DNA from: Pseudomonas oryzihabitans
Lineage (GTDB): Bacteria; Pseudomonadota; Gammaproteobacteria; Pseudomonadales; Pseudomonadaceae
DNA length: 64,000 nucleotides
Reading direction: 5' to 3'
NCBI RefSeq assembly: GCF_024652905.1
Contig: NZ_CP102428.1
Coordinates: forward strand, 322,501-386,500
Both the position numbers and the translations under genes were made by a program. Below the pieces are notes generated by a model. The model made no database searches. It saw nothing but the letters and a program-made list of their open reading frames with translations, and was not told the origin of the DNA. Within the stretch, counting starts at the first letter, position 1. Each line of letters opens with the position of its first letter. Of the stretch, positions 54,899 through 64,000 are shown piece by piece.

Positions 54899-56085
54899 AC
54901 GTCGTTGACGTAGCGGGTCCGCCCCGCGCCCAGACCAAAGAGCGTGGCCAGCACGGCGATCAGGGTGAAGAGCACGCCCATGGGTGCCCAGTCGTGGGTG
55001 GCGTCATGGAGGATGCCCACCAGCAGCGGGCCGAGCGAAGCCAGGCTGTAGCCCGCGCCCTGGGCCATGCCCGACAGCCGCCCGGCGGTTTCCGCATCCC
55101 GCGAGCGCAGCACCAGCAGGGCGAGCGCCAGGCTGAAGGTGCCGCCCTGGCCCAGGCCGAGCACGACGGCCCACAGCCAGAGACTACCCAGCGGCGCATA
55201 GAGGCAGCCCAGCAAGCCGGCGAGGGTCAGGCTCATGGCCACCACGATGGCCAGGCGCTGGTCTCTGCCGCGGGTCGCCAGCCAGGGGGCGGTGAGGGCG
55301 CTGACCAGCTGGGTCATCACCGAACCCGACAGCATCAGACCCGCCTGCACCATGCCCAGGCCGCGATCCATCAGCAGGGTCGGCAGCCAGCCAAAGACGA
55401 TATAGGCCAGCGACGACTGCAAGCCCATGTACAGGGTGATCTGCCAGGCCAGTCGGTTGCGCCACAGCGAACCGCCGGCACCCCGGTGCGGTGCGATGGT
55501 GGGCGGCTGGCGCAATTGCGGCAGCCAGACCAGCAGGGCCACCACGGCGACCAGGGCCCAGGTGGCGAGAGCAGGTTGCCAGCGGCCGTCGAAGGCTGCG
55601 GCGAGGGGCGCGGTGGCGCCAGCGGCCACGGCGGCGCCAATGCACAGCATCATGGTGTAGAGCCCCATCAGTTGGCCGGCCTGGGCGGGAAAGTCGCGCT
55701 TGACCAGGGCTGGCAGCAGCACGCCGAGGATGCCGATGCAGGCGCCGGCGATCAGGCTGCCAAGAAACAGCCCCAGGGGTGGCAGCAGACTGCGCAGGAC
55801 GATGCCGCCGGCGAGCAGCGCCAGGATGGCGCCCAGGGTACGTTCGCTGCCCCAGCGGCGCGCCAGGCGCGGGGCCAAGGGCGCGAATAGCCCCAGGCAG
55901 AGTACCGGCAGGGTGGTGAGCAGGCCGATGGCGCTGCTGGAAAGGCCCGTGCTGGCTTCGATCTGCCGCAGCAGGGGCGCCAGGCTGGAGAGGGCCGGGC
56001 GCAGGTTGAGGGCGATGAGCATGAGGCTGGCGAGCAGCAGACCGCGTTGCCAGGGCGTGAGGTGGGACGTCGCTGAAGAAGACAT
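54895..56085 (-). CDS. MFS transporter, CynX/YeaN-like
   Basis: This 396-residue twelve-helix carrier matches the cyanate-transporter-like MFS group: LNLRPALSSLAPLLRQIEASTGLSSSAIGLLTTLPVLCLGLFAP and MGLQSSLAYIVFGWLPTLL. Substrate unknown (cyanate, 2-nitroimidazole and others in relatives). The start at 56085 (MSSSATSHLTPW) matches the family; an in-frame start lies 19 codons further upstream. Confidence 0.87.
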   Translation of the reverse strand: MSSSATSHLTPWQRGLLLASLMLIALNLRPALSSLAPLLRQIEASTGLSSSAIGLLTTLPVLCLGLFAPLAPRLARRWGSERTLGAILALLAGGIVLRSLLPPLGLFLGSLIAGACIGILGVLLPALVKRDFPAQAGQLMGLYTMMLCIGAAVAAGATAPLAAAFDGRWQPALATWALVAVVALLVWLPQLRQPPTIAPHRGAGGSLWRNRLAWQITLYMGLQSSLAYIVFGWLPTLLMDRGLGMVQAGLMLSGSVMTQLVSALTAPWLATRGRDQRLAIVVAMSLTLAGLLGCLYAPLGSLWLWAVVLGLGQGGTFSLALALLVLRSRDAETAGRLSGMAQGAGYSLASLGPLLVGILHDATHDWAPMGVLFTLIAVLATLFGLGAGRTRYVNDV

Positions 56086-56428
56086 GAGCACTGCTATGAC
56101 CGGGGAAACCGGCAATGCTAGCGCACCCTGGCCATAACGCACGGCGCTTCCGTTCGCTACCCTTCAGCGGGAAAAAATAGTTGGCGGACCGGCTAAAAAA
56201 TCGCCAGTTCGTCCATCGCCGCACCGCCGCTCGCTTGTCCGGGGTCGGCCGGAGGTTTTCCACGAGGTTATCCACAGCAACTGTGGATTACCGCCAGAAA
56301 ACAGTCCTTTTGCTTTGGCTGGCGATCTGTTAGGCGCGGTCGTTCCCCGCCGGCTGACAGGCATTTGCTACTATTACGCCCCTTCGCGCTGGCTGTCGAA
56401 CCAGCGCCACCGCTGAACCGGAGTAACG
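56086..56428. other. Divergent gap between the MFS gene and selD
   Basis: These 343 bp carry no gene. A cluster of three DnaA-type sites lies at 56256-56290. The ~140 bp before selD include CTACTATTACG (from 56368), a possible -10 region. Confidence 0.55.
56256..56290. promoter_or_regulatory. DnaA-box cluster upstream of selD
   Basis: TTTTCCACG (56256-56264), TTATCCACA (56268-56276, perfect) and the inverted TGTGGATTA (56282-56290) lie within 35 bp. The last two form the palindrome TTATCCACAG-CAA-CTGTGGATTA with one mismatch. Confidence 0.55.
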
Positions 56429-57463
56429 ATGACCGATCCCATTCGCCTCACCCAATACAGCCACGGTGCCGGTTGTGGTTGCAAGATCGCCCCCAAGACC
56501 CTGGAGACCATCCTGGCCGGCAGCGGGGCCCAGCATCTGGATCCGCGGCTGTGGGTGGGCAATGCGTCGCGCGACGATGCGGCGGTCTATGGTCTGGATG
56601 ACGAGCGTGGGGTGGTCTCCACCACCGACTTCTTCATGCCCATCGTCGATGACCCCTTCGATTTCGGTCGCATCGCCGCCACCAATGCCATCAGCGACAT
56701 CTATGCCATGGGTGGTGACCCCTTGCTGGCCATCGCCATCCTCGGTTGGCCGGTCAATGTGCTGCCGCCGGAAGTGGCGCGCGAGGTCATCGCCGGCGGT
56801 CGGCGGGTCTGCGACGAGGCCGGCATTCCCCTGGCCGGCGGCCATTCCATCGACGCGCCCGAGCCGATCTTCGGCCTGGCCGTGACCGGGATCGTGGAGA
56901 AGCGCCACCTCAAGCGTAACGACACCGCGACCTTGGGCAGTCGTCTCTATCTGACCAAGCCGCTGGGCATCGGCATCCTCACCACCGCCGAGAAGCGCGC
57001 CCTGTTGCGGCCGGAGGATCGCCATCTCGCGCGTGACACCATGTGCCAGCTCAATCGTCCCGGCAGCCGTTTCGGCCGCCTGGCCGGGGTGACGGCGATG
57101 ACCGACGTCACTGGCTTCGGGCTGCTCGGCCACTTGGTGGAGATGGCCGACGGCAGTGGCCTGACCGCCGAACTCGACTTCGCCGCCATTCCCCGTCTCG
57201 ACGGGGTGGATTTCTATCTGCAACAGGGCTGCGTGCCCGGCGGCACCGAGCGCAACTTCGACAGCTACGGCAGCCGCATCGCCCCGCTGGACGAGGCCCG
57301 CCGCCAGCTGCTGTGCGATCCCCAGACCAGTGGCGGCCTGTTGGTGGCCGTGGCCCCCGAGGGCGAGGCGGAATTCCTTGGCGTGGCCGCGGAGCTGGGT
57401 CTGGCCCTGCAACCCATAGGGCAACTGGTGGCTCGGCGCGCCCATGCGGTCGAGGTGGCTTGA
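56429..57463 (+). CDS. selD: Selenide, water dikinase
   Basis: This 344-residue enzyme makes selenophosphate from selenide and ATP. The N-terminal active-site loop [16 protein letters not shown] has Cys16, Cys18 and Lys19; here the key residue is Cys, not selenocysteine. [34 protein letters not shown] and the C-terminal glycine-rich [12 protein letters not shown] match the family. It overlaps selU by one base (TGATG), so the selenophosphate maker and user are coupled. Confidence 0.97.
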   Translation: MTDPIRLTQYSHGAGCGCKIAPKTLETILAGSGAQHLDPRLWVGNASRDDAAVYGLDDERGVVSTTDFFMPIVDDPFDFGRIAATNAISDIYAMGGDPLLAIAILGWPVNVLPPEVAREVIAGGRRVCDEAGIPLAGGHSIDAPEPIFGLAVTGIVEKRHLKRNDTATLGSRLYLTKPLGIGILTTAEKRALLRPEDRHLARDTMCQLNRPGSRFGRLAGVTAMTDVTGFGLLGHLVEMADGSGLTAELDFAAIPRLDGVDFYLQQGCVPGGTERNFDSYGSRIAPLDEARRQLLCDPQTSGGLLVAVAPEGEAEFLGVAAELGLALQPIGQLVARRAHAVEVA

Positions 57464-58563
57464 TGAACCAGCGTGAGGATGCCCGCGACCTGCGAGCGCT
57501 GTTCCTGAGCGATGTACCCCTGATCGATGTCCGTGCCCCGGTGGAGTTCGGCAAGGGTGCCTTTCCCCAGGCGACCAACCTGCCATTGATGAACGACCTG
57601 GAGCGCCAGCGCGTGGGCACCCGCTATAAGCAGCAGGGCCAGCAGGCGGCGTTGCAACTGGGTCATCAACTGGTGTCCGGTGCGGTCAAGGAGGCGCGCA
57701 TCCAGGCCTGGGCCGATTTTGCCCGGGCCCATCCGGAGGGCTATCTCTATTGCTTTCGCGGCGGCTTGCGCTCGCAGATCAGCCAGGAATGGCTGCGCAG
57801 CGAGGCCGGCATCGCCTATCCGCGGGTGGTGGGTGGCTACAAGGCCATGCGCACCTTCCTTATCGACACGCTGCAGCAGGCCCTGGCCGAGTGCCGCTTC
57901 GTGGTGGTGGGCGGCATGACCGGTACCGGCAAGACCGAGGTGGTGGCCCAACTCGACAACGCCGTCGACCTCGAAGGGCATGCCAACCACCGCGGTTCCA
58001 GTTTCGGCAAGCGCGCCACGCCGCAGCCGGGCCAGATCGATTTCGAGAATCGCCTGGCCGTCGATCTGTTGCGCCGCCGCCAGGCGGGGCAGGGGCAGTT
58101 CGTGCTGGAAGACGAGTCACGGCTGGTCGGTCGCTGCTCCTTGCCGTTGGAATTGCACCAGGACATGCAGCAGTACCCGCTGGTCTGGCTGGAAGACAGC
58201 CGGGAAAATCGCATTGAGCGCATCCTGCGCGACTACGTCATCGACTTGGCGGCGGAATTCCTTGCCCTGCACGGGCCGGAGCAGGGCTTCGCGCTGTTCG
58301 CCGAGCAGCTGCGCAAGAGTCTCTCCGGCATCGCCAAGCGCCTGGGTGGCGAACGCTTCCAGAGACTGTCGACCATTCTCGAAGACGCCCTGGCCGAGCA
58401 GGAGCGCTCGGGCGACGTTGCCGCGCATCGTGGCTGGATCGAGGGCCTGCTGGCCGAATACTACGATCCCATGTATGCCTATCAGCGCGAGAGCAAGGCG
58501 TCGCGGGTGATCTTCAGCGGCGACCAGGCCGCGGTGGTCGAGTTTCTACGCAATCGAGGCTGA
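57463..58563 (+). CDS. selU: tRNA 2-selenouridine synthase
   Basis: This 366-residue enzyme (MnmH/YbbB) replaces sulfur by selenium in 2-thiouridine at tRNA wobble position 34. An N-terminal rhodanese domain ([23 protein letters not shown]; catalytic Cys in [12 protein letters not shown], near 96) is joined to a P-loop domain ([14 protein letters not shown], near 147-160). Selenoprotein genes were not seen in the window, so selD may here serve mainly tRNA modification. Confidence 0.96.
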   Translation: MNQREDARDLRALFLSDVPLIDVRAPVEFGKGAFPQATNLPLMNDLERQRVGTRYKQQGQQAALQLGHQLVSGAVKEARIQAWADFARAHPEGYLYCFRGGLRSQISQEWLRSEAGIAYPRVVGGYKAMRTFLIDTLQQALAECRFVVVGGMTGTGKTEVVAQLDNAVDLEGHANHRGSSFGKRATPQPGQIDFENRLAVDLLRRRQAGQGQFVLEDESRLVGRCSLPLELHQDMQQYPLVWLEDSRENRIERILRDYVIDLAAEFLALHGPEQGFALFAEQLRKSLSGIAKRLGGERFQRLSTILEDALAEQERSGDVAAHRGWIEGLLAEYYDPMYAYQRESKASRVIFSGDQAAVVEFLRNRG

Positions 58564-58641
58564 ACAGCGGCCACGGTTAGCGGTCTACGCTGCGGTTATC
58601 CGGCCGTTCCGGCCGGTCGCAGGTCGCAAGGAGAAAAAGAG

Positions 58642-58932
58642 ATGAAAGCGAAACTGGTTCCCGTCCTGGTCGCTACGTTGGCTACCGTGGTGCTCGCGGG
58701 ATGCTCGGGCAAGGTGGTCAATCGCGACAGCTGCGCCAGCCAGACCCGCTCCGCCTGGCAGGAACTCGACCTGGCCAAGGCCGAAGGTTTTTCCGGCACC
58801 GTGAGCTATTCCAAGGCGCTGGCGCTGCTGTCCACCGCCAAGACCCAGCAGCAGGTCGAGGCCTACACCGGTTGCGTGAAGAATGCGGAAAAGGCGCGCT
58901 TCTATACTCGCGAGTCTCGCGCCGGTCGTTGA
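58642..58932 (+). CDS. Small hypothetical lipoprotein
   Basis: This 96-residue protein has a lipoprotein signal (LAGC, Cys at residue ~21) and a helical mature part with two further Cys (RDSCASQTRSAW, YTGCVKNAEKARFYTRES). I know of no function; similar small lipoproteins occur in many pseudomonads. AAGGAG lies ~9 bases before the ATG. It follows selU by 78 bp. Confidence 0.82.
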   Translation: MKAKLVPVLVATLATVVLAGCSGKVVNRDSCASQTRSAWQELDLAKAEGFSGTVSYSKALALLSTAKTQQQVEAYTGCVKNAEKARFYTRESRAGR

Positions 58933-59081
58933 TCGTTCGTGCGGCTGGCAAACGGCCGCCATCCAAAGCGACGTCGGCATAACCGAGTGCGACGGATAGC
59001 GGCTCGTTAGCCACCCAGCCCCTCAAGAATCGGCTTCTGCGGACGACAGCGTCGGTAGAACTCATTCCGTTGGGGTGCCGT

Positions 59082-61034
59082 ATGAAAGGGATTGCCCGCT
59101 ATCGCCTGGCCAATTGGCGAACCGCGACCAAGCTGGCGGTGGGCTTTGCTCTGGTGCTGCTGCTGACACTGGTGGTAGCCCTCCAGGGCGGCCTTGCGCT
59201 CAAGGATGTCGAGCATCGCTTCGGTTCCCTGCGCGACATGGCGGCGATCAACCGGCAGGTGATGCAGGTGCGCGCCCTGGAGCAGGGCTTTCGCCTGAGT
59301 GGCGAGGCCGCCCAGGCCGAGCACCTGCGGCAGGCCCTGCCGGTGGTACTCGAGCGGTTGGGGCAGTTGCAGGCGGAGGTGGGCAATGCCAACGCTGCCG
59401 ATGTCGATGCCGCCCGCGAGGCCACCAAGGCCTATGGTGCCGCCTTCGCCGACTTCGAGCGCCTCAATACCTCGCGCCGTCTGGCCATGGAAGGGGCGGC
59501 CTTCCTGGTGGAGGGCGCGGCCAACAGCCTGGATATCCTCCAGTCCGGTCTGCTGGATGACGGCGCCTATGCGCTCAAGGATTCCGCTGGCAAGCAGGGC
59601 GCCGAACTCCTGACCCTGTCGCAGCAGGTCGGCGAACTCTATCGCCTGATGCTCAAGAGCCTCGACGAAGCTCAGGCGCGGGCAGGCAAGAACACGGTGG
59701 ATGACCAGCCCTTGCCCTCGGCCAGTGCCGCCCTCGAGCTGCTGGCCAAGGTGGAGCCGCAGCTGAGCGATCCGGCCTATTCCTCGGTCATCCAGGATGT
59801 CTCCACCAATATCAAGGAATTCATCCGCCGCCTGGGCGACTATGCCGCCGCCCTGGCCCAGGAGCAGACCGCCGGTGCGCGGATGACCAGCCTGGCCGAG
59901 GCCGCCGTGGAGCGGGTCGATGCCCTCTATGGGCAACAGGAAGCCGAGTTGCAGGCGATGATGACCAAGCGCCTGCTGACCATCGGCGGCGTTGCGCTGC
60001 TGGCGCTGATCGTCGGTGCCCTGGCCGCGCTGATCATCACCCTGGCCATTGTCCGCCCGCTGCGCAAGGTGATCGCTGCCGCCGAACGCATCGCCCAGGG
60101 CCAGCTGGATGTCGAGTTGACCGTGGATCGCGGTGACGAGATCGGCCAGCTGCAACGTTCCAGCGCCAGCATGGTGGCGGCGCTGCGCGGCATGGTTCTG
60201 CAACTGCAGAATGGCATCGGCCGGCTCGGCCAGTCCGCCGCGGCCCTCGCCGAGCAGGCCCGGGAGGCGCAACTGGGCGTGACCCGCCAGCGCGAGGAAA
60301 CCGATCAGGTGGCGGCGGCCATGGCTGAATTGGCCGCCACCGCCCAGGGCGTCGCCGCGGACGCCGAGGCCGCCGCCGGTGCCGGCGACCAAGCCGAGCG
60401 CCAGGTCAGCGACGGCCAGGCGGTGATCGGCCGCAGTCTGGCCAATATCGAGACCTTGGGGGTGGACGTCCGGGCAGCTGCCGAGCGCCTCGAAGGCGTG
60501 TCCCACGACAGCCAGGCGATCAGCAGTGTGCTGGACGTGATCAAGGCAGTGGCCGAGCAGACCAACCTGCTGGCGCTCAACGCGGCCATCGAAGCGGCCC
60601 GCGCCGGTGAGCAGGGGCGAGGGTTTGCTGTGGTCGCCGACGAAGTCCGCGCCCTGGCGCGCCGTACCCAGCAGTCGAGTGTCGAGATCGAGCAGCTCAT
60701 CGTGGTGTTGCAGAAGGGCAGTGGCGAGGCGGTCGCGCGGATGCAGCAGAGCGAGACCCTGCTGGCCGGTACCCTGGGCAGTGCCGGCGATACCCGGCGG
60801 GCCTTCGCCGGTATCGCCACGGCGGTGGCCAGCATCCAGCAGAAGAATCAGCAGATCGCCGCGGCGGCCTTGCAGCAGCGGGGCGTGGCCGAAGAGGTGG
60901 CGGTCAATGTCACCCGGATTCGCGACGGCGCCGATCAGTCCAGCCAGGCGATGGCGGCGACGGCGTCAGCCAGTCGGGAGCTGGCCGAGCTGGGCGACGA
61001 GCTCTCGCGACTGGTGCAGCGCTTCCACGTCTGA
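59082..61034 (+). CDS. Transmembrane methyl-accepting chemotaxis protein
   Basis: This 650-residue chemoreceptor has membrane helix 1 near residues 18-38, a ~255-residue helical periplasmic domain, membrane helix 2 near 298-321, a HAMP domain ([24 protein letters not shown]...), and a cytoplasmic coiled coil with the hairpin tip [16 protein letters not shown] and [17 protein letters not shown] near 490-520. The periplasmic domain is of the long helical (HBM-like) kind; the ligand is unknown. No C-terminal pentapeptide is present. It stands alone. Confidence 0.93.
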   Translation: MKGIARYRLANWRTATKLAVGFALVLLLTLVVALQGGLALKDVEHRFGSLRDMAAINRQVMQVRALEQGFRLSGEAAQAEHLRQALPVVLERLGQLQAEVGNANAADVDAAREATKAYGAAFADFERLNTSRRLAMEGAAFLVEGAANSLDILQSGLLDDGAYALKDSAGKQGAELLTLSQQVGELYRLMLKSLDEAQARAGKNTVDDQPLPSASAALELLAKVEPQLSDPAYSSVIQDVSTNIKEFIRRLGDYAAALAQEQTAGARMTSLAEAAVERVDALYGQQEAELQAMMTKRLLTIGGVALLALIVGALAALIITLAIVRPLRKVIAAAERIAQGQLDVELTVDRGDEIGQLQRSSASMVAALRGMVLQLQNGIGRLGQSAAALAEQAREAQLGVTRQREETDQVAAAMAELAATAQGVAADAEAAAGAGDQAERQVSDGQAVIGRSLANIETLGVDVRAAAERLEGVSHDSQAISSVLDVIKAVAEQTNLLALNAAIEAARAGEQGRGFAVVADEVRALARRTQQSSVEIEQLIVVLQKGSGEAVARMQQSETLLAGTLGSAGDTRRAFAGIATAVASIQQKNQQIAAAALQQRGVAEEVAVNVTRIRDGADQSSQAMAATASASRELAELGDELSRLVQRFHV

Positions 61035-61043
61035 CCGAACCCG

Positions 61044-61778
61044 CTACTGGGCGTTGAGCGCCTGCCCGGTGGTGCCTCGACTGTCGGGGCCGAGCAAGTA
61101 GAGATAGACCGGCAGGATGGCCTCCGGCGCGGGCACCCGGGCAGGATCTTCCTCGGGATAGGCCGCCGCGCGCATGGCGGTGCGGGTGCCGCCCGGGTTG
61201 ACGCTGTTGACCCGGATGCCGGCTTCTCCAAGCTCCTCGGCCCACACCTGCATCAGGCCTTCGGTGGCGAACTTGGACACCGAATAGGCGCCCCAGCTGG
61301 CCCGTCCCTTGCGACCGACGCTGCTGGAGGTGAAGATCACCGAGGCCGCATCGGCGGCCCTGAGCAGCGGCAACAACGCCTGGGTCAGGGCGAAGCCTGC
61401 CTGGACGTTCACCTGCAGCACCTGCGCCAGGGCCGTGGCGGAGGTTTCTTCCAACGGCATCCGCGGTCCCAGCAGGCCGGCGTTGTGCACCAGGCCGTCC
61501 AGGCGGCCATGACCTCGCTGCAGGCGCTCCGCCACGGCGGCATAGGCCGCCGCGTCAGCCTGTTCCAGATCCAGTACCAAGGCCTCGGCCTGGCCACCAC
61601 CGGCCTGGATCTCCTCGCACACCGCATCCAGCGCCGCGGCATCGCGACCCTGGAGGATGACCTTGGCACCCAGGGCCGCACAGCCCTTGGCCAAGGCGGC
61701 GCCGATGCCGCGGTTGGCGCCGGTGACGAGGATGACGCGGTCTTTCAATAGCTCGGCGGGAGCCTGGTAGTCGAACAT
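61044..61778 (-). CDS. yciK: YciK-family short-chain dehydrogenase
   Basis: This 244-residue SDR protein has the NAD(P) motif TGANRGIGAAL, the NAG motif (VHNAGLLGPR), and the catalytic Ser-Tyr-Lys in FTSSSVGRKGRASWGAYSVSKFA. It corresponds to YciK in gene order with mupP and ubiG; the physiological substrate is not established. The ATG at 61778 lies 8 bp after the mupP stop and has AGAGG ahead; an in-frame start at 61799 would overlap mupP. Confidence 0.88.
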   Translation of the reverse strand: MFDYQAPAELLKDRVILVTGANRGIGAALAKGCAALGAKVILQGRDAAALDAVCEEIQAGGGQAEALVLDLEQADAAAYAAVAERLQRGHGRLDGLVHNAGLLGPRMPLEETSATALAQVLQVNVQAGFALTQALLPLLRAADAASVIFTSSSVGRKGRASWGAYSVSKFATEGLMQVWAEELGEAGIRVNSVNPGGTRTAMRAAAYPEEDPARVPAPEAILPVYLYLLGPDSRGTTGQALNAQ

Positions 61779-61786
61779 CTGAACCT

Positions 61787-62458
61787 CTAGCAGCCGCACA
61801 GCGCGCGATCGAGCAGGGCGCGCAATTCCAGCGGGTGGTCGATGATGGCGTCGGCACCCCAGTGCTCGGGGTGGTCGTCCGGATGGATGTAGCCGTAGCG
61901 TGCCGCCACCGTCTTGCTGCCGGCGGCGCGGCCCGACTCGATGTCGCGCAGGTCGTCACCGATGAACAGGGCGGTCTGGGGATCGACATCCAGTTGCCGA
62001 CAGGCCAGCACCACCATCTCCGGGTCCGGCTTGCTGTGCGTGACGTGATCCGGGCAGACCAGGCAGGCCGAGCGTTCGGCCAGGCCCAGGCGCTGCATGA
62101 TCGGCTCGGCGAAGCGCACCGGCTTGTTGGTCACCACGCCCCAGCGCAGCCGGGCGGCGTCGAGATCGCGCAGGATCTCGTCCATGCCCTCGAACAGCCG
62201 GGTATGGACCGCGCAGTGCGTCTGGTAGCGTTCGAGAAACTCCAGGCGCAGGGGCTCGAGTTCGGTGCCCAGCGGGTCGACCTCGAAGCCGGCCAGGATC
62301 ATGGCCTTGGCGCCACCGGAGATGACGCCGCGCAGGCGGGCTTCATCGGCGAGCGCGAGGCCCCTGTCCTGGCGCATGCCCTGGATGATGGCGATGAAGT
62401 CCGGCGCCGTGTCCAGCAGGGTGCCATCCATGTCGAATAGGACCGCTTGCAGACGCAT
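61787..62458 (-). CDS. mupP: N-acetylmuramic acid 6-phosphate phosphatase MupP
   Basis: This 223-residue HAD-family phosphatase has the nucleophile motif [11 protein letters not shown] (Asp9 and Asp11), motif II VVTNKP, the Lys in HSKPDPEMV and the acidic [12 protein letters not shown]. In Pseudomonas the phosphatase beside ubiG is MupP, which acts in cell-wall recycling and affects ampC induction; older annotation was Gph (phosphoglycolate phosphatase). The assignment rests on this gene order. It starts 3 bp after the ubiG stop. Confidence 0.9.
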   Translation of the reverse strand: MRLQAVLFDMDGTLLDTAPDFIAIIQGMRQDRGLALADEARLRGVISGGAKAMILAGFEVDPLGTELEPLRLEFLERYQTHCAVHTRLFEGMDEILRDLDAARLRWGVVTNKPVRFAEPIMQRLGLAERSACLVCPDHVTHSKPDPEMVVLACRQLDVDPQTALFIGDDLRDIESGRAAGSKTVAARYGYIHPDDHPEHWGADAIIDHPLELRALLDRALCGC

Positions 62459-62461
62459 GGC

Positions 62462-63160
62462 CTAGTCCTCGCGCTGGGTGCGCACCATGTAGTTCACCGT
62501 CACGTCGCCTTCCAGCTTGTATCTCTTGGTCAGCGGGTTGTAGGTGAGGCCGATGACGTCGCGCAGGTTGAGGCCGGCGGCACGGGCCCAGGCGCCCAGT
62601 TCCGAGGGGCGGATGAACTTGCGGAAATCGTGGGTGCCGCGTGGCAGCAGGCGCAGCACGTATTCCGCGCCGACGATGGCGAACAGATAGGCCTTGGGAT
62701 TGCGGTTGATGGTGGAGAAGAACACCTGGCCGCCCGGCTTGACCAGGTCGTGGCAGGCCTTGATCACCGAGGAGGGATCCGGCACGTGTTCGAGCATTTC
62801 CAGGCAGGTCACGATGTCATAGGTGCCGGCGTGCTTGCGCGCGTGGTCCTCGGTGGTCTCCTGGATGTATTCCACCGGCACGCCGGACTCCAGCTGGTGC
62901 AAGCGGGCGACGGCCAGGGGCGCCTCGGCCATGTCGATGCCGGTCACCTGGGCACCACGTTGGGCCATGGCCTCACTAAGGATGCCGCCACCGCAGCCGA
63001 CGTCCAGCACCTTCTTGCCGGCCAGGCCGGCGTGCTGGTCGATCCAGTTGACGCGCAGCGGATTGATGTCGTGCAGCGGCTTGAATTCGCTCTCGCGATC
63101 CCACCAGCGGTAGGCGAGGGCCTCGAACTTGGCGATCTCGGCGTTATCGACGTTGGACAT
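62462..63160 (-). CDS. ubiG: Ubiquinone biosynthesis O-methyltransferase UbiG
   Basis: This 232-residue SAM methyltransferase carries out both O-methylations of ubiquinone synthesis. The start [20 protein letters not shown] is characteristic; motif I is [13 protein letters not shown], with [15 protein letters not shown] and [13 protein letters not shown] after it. GGAGAACCCC precedes the ATG at 63160. Same-strand order is mtaD, ubiG, mupP, yciK. Confidence 0.97.
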   Translation of the reverse strand: MSNVDNAEIAKFEALAYRWWDRESEFKPLHDINPLRVNWIDQHAGLAGKKVLDVGCGGGILSEAMAQRGAQVTGIDMAEAPLAVARLHQLESGVPVEYIQETTEDHARKHAGTYDIVTCLEMLEHVPDPSSVIKACHDLVKPGGQVFFSTINRNPKAYLFAIVGAEYVLRLLPRGTHDFRKFIRPSELGAWARAAGLNLRDVIGLTYNPLTKRYKLEGDVTVNYMVRTQRED

Positions 63161-63192
63161 GGGGTTCTCCAGAGGCAAGGGAGCGGGGCGCG

Positions 63193-64000
63193 TCAGGCGC
63201 CCTGCTGGATACGGGTGGCCCACTGCTGCGCATTGGCTATGAGTTCGGCCTCGTCCAGGCGCACGAGTTCGCTCTGGCGCAGCAGCGGCACGCCGCCGAC
63301 CCAGACGTCGCTGACGCGGTCCCGGCCGGTGGCATAGATGAGTTGGGAAACGGGGTCGTAGAGCGGCTGCTGGGCAAGGCCGCTGAGGTCGACGGCGGTC
63401 AGATCGGCGGCCTTGCCGACTTCCAGCGAACCCAGGCAGCGCTCCAGGCCCAGGGCGCGGGCACCGTTCAGGGTCGCCATGCGCAGCGCGCGATGGGCAT
63501 CCAGGGCAGTGGCCGAGCCGGCGACGGCCTTGGCCAGCAGAGCGGCGGTGCGGGTTTCGCCGAGCAGGTCGAGATCGTTGTTGCTGGCCGCACCATCGGT
63601 GCCGATGGCCACGTTGACGCCGGCCTGCCAGAGGCGCTCCACCGGGCAGAAGCCGCTGGCCAGCTTGAGGTTGGACTCGGGGCTGTGGATGACGTGGCTG
63701 TTGGTTTCGACCAGGTTTTCCAGATCCTCGTCGTCCACCTGGGTCATGTGCACGGCCTGGAAACGCGGACCGAGCAGGCCCAGGCGCCGCAGCCGGCTGA
63801 GCGGCCGCTCGCCGGTCTGCTCCAGCGCCTGTTCCACCTCGAAGGCGGTCTCGTGCACGTGCATCTGGATCGGTGCCTGCAGCTGCTCGGCCAGCACCAG
63901 GATCTCTTCGAGCTTGGCGTCGGCCACGGTATAGGGCGCATGGGGACCGAAGGCCACGCTGATGCGCTCGTGCAGCTTCATGTCGTCGAACAGCTCCAGG
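63193..64000 (-). CDS. mtaD: MtaD-type amidohydrolase (methylthioadenosine/SAH deaminase family), partial at its N-terminus
   Basis: The last ~268 residues of a TRZ/ATZ amidohydrolase; the 5' end lies outside the window. Metal and active-site motifs seen are [24 protein letters not shown] and [16 protein letters not shown]. In P. aeruginosa the gene next to ubiG is the methylthioadenosine deaminase of methionine salvage, and this gene order supports the same name. The metal-binding HxH of the N-terminal side cannot be checked here. Confidence 0.88.
   Translation of the reverse strand, partial: LELFDDMKLHERISVAFGPHAPYTVADAKLEEILVLAEQLQAPIQMHVHETAFEVEQALEQTGERPLSRLRRLGLLGPRFQAVHMTQVDDEDLENLVETNSHVIHSPESNLKLASGFCPVERLWQAGVNVAIGTDGAASNNDLDLLGETRTAALLAKAVAGSATALDAHRALRMATLNGARALGLERCLGSLEVGKAADLTAVDLSGLAQQPLYDPVSQLIYATGRDRVSDVWVGGVPLLRQSELVRLDEAELIANAQQWATRIQQGA

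Overview
The window is a chromosomal segment of a Pseudomonas-type gammaproteobacterium. Supporting signs are the high GC content (strongly G/C third codon positions almost everywhere), the 531-residue form of isocitrate lyase, NrdA with two ATP cones, a PcpS-type phosphopantetheinyl transferase, the fabA-fabB pair, the yciK-mupP-ubiG-mtaD run, and several Pseudomonas-style interspersed repeats. The species cannot be fixed from the sequence alone. No rRNA, tRNA, CRISPR array, insertion sequence or integrase was seen.

Layout. 1-5.1 kb: the 5' part of pabB, then a GntR regulator with the methylcitrate genes prpB, prpC and prpD; acnD and prpF are absent. 5.2-7.8 kb: aceA with a small partner gene and a long control region carrying two TTGTAGTG-N12-CACTAC dyads. 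7.8-23 kb: housekeeping and environmental genes, namely a soluble FIST chemoreceptor, a GFA protein, PpiC, a CAP-domain secreted protein, a VOC protein, a DUF305 protein behind a CueR-like promoter, the sugar exporter SotB, a Suv3-like RNA helicase, a Na+/H+ antiporter, a hemolysin III protein, an RlpA-like lipoprotein, a GGDEF protein, a DJ-1/PfpI protein and a glutathione transferase. 22.7-30.8 kb: a tightly overlapping minus-strand operon that encodes a PotABCD-type ABC importer and a three-subunit opine-oxidase-like flavoenzyme, with a divergent IclR regulator. 31-37.5 kb: an RNA methyltransferase, a SAM methyltransferase, an SDR protein without the usual catalytic Tyr, LysR, GNAT and GGDEF proteins and an unrecognised membrane protein, with several repeat elements between them.

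37.5-39.4 kb is the one clearly foreign stretch: an AT-rich gene for an AIPR-family (abortive infection phage resistance) protein, placed directly behind the nrdB terminator. 39.4-44.2 kb: nrdB and nrdA, with paired NrdR-like boxes and DnaA boxes upstream. 44.4-50.5 kb: pcpS, dctA (sigma-54 promoter), a sugar/H+ symporter, fabB and fabA. 50.9-54.9 kb: gpsA followed by DUF4389, sixA, thioesterase, hydrolase and DUF4892 genes. 54.9-61 kb: a CynX-like exporter, selD-selU (selenouridine in tRNA), a small lipoprotein and a transmembrane chemoreceptor. 61-64 kb: yciK, mupP, ubiG and a partial mtaD.

Metabolic theme: the methylcitrate cycle (propionate), the glyoxylate shunt (acetate, fatty acids), C4-dicarboxylate uptake and unsaturated fatty-acid synthesis all lie here, each with recognisable control elements. 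The most unusual features are the solo AIPR candidate defence gene, the amine/opine uptake-and-oxidation operon, and the copper-type promoter in front of a DUF305 protein.
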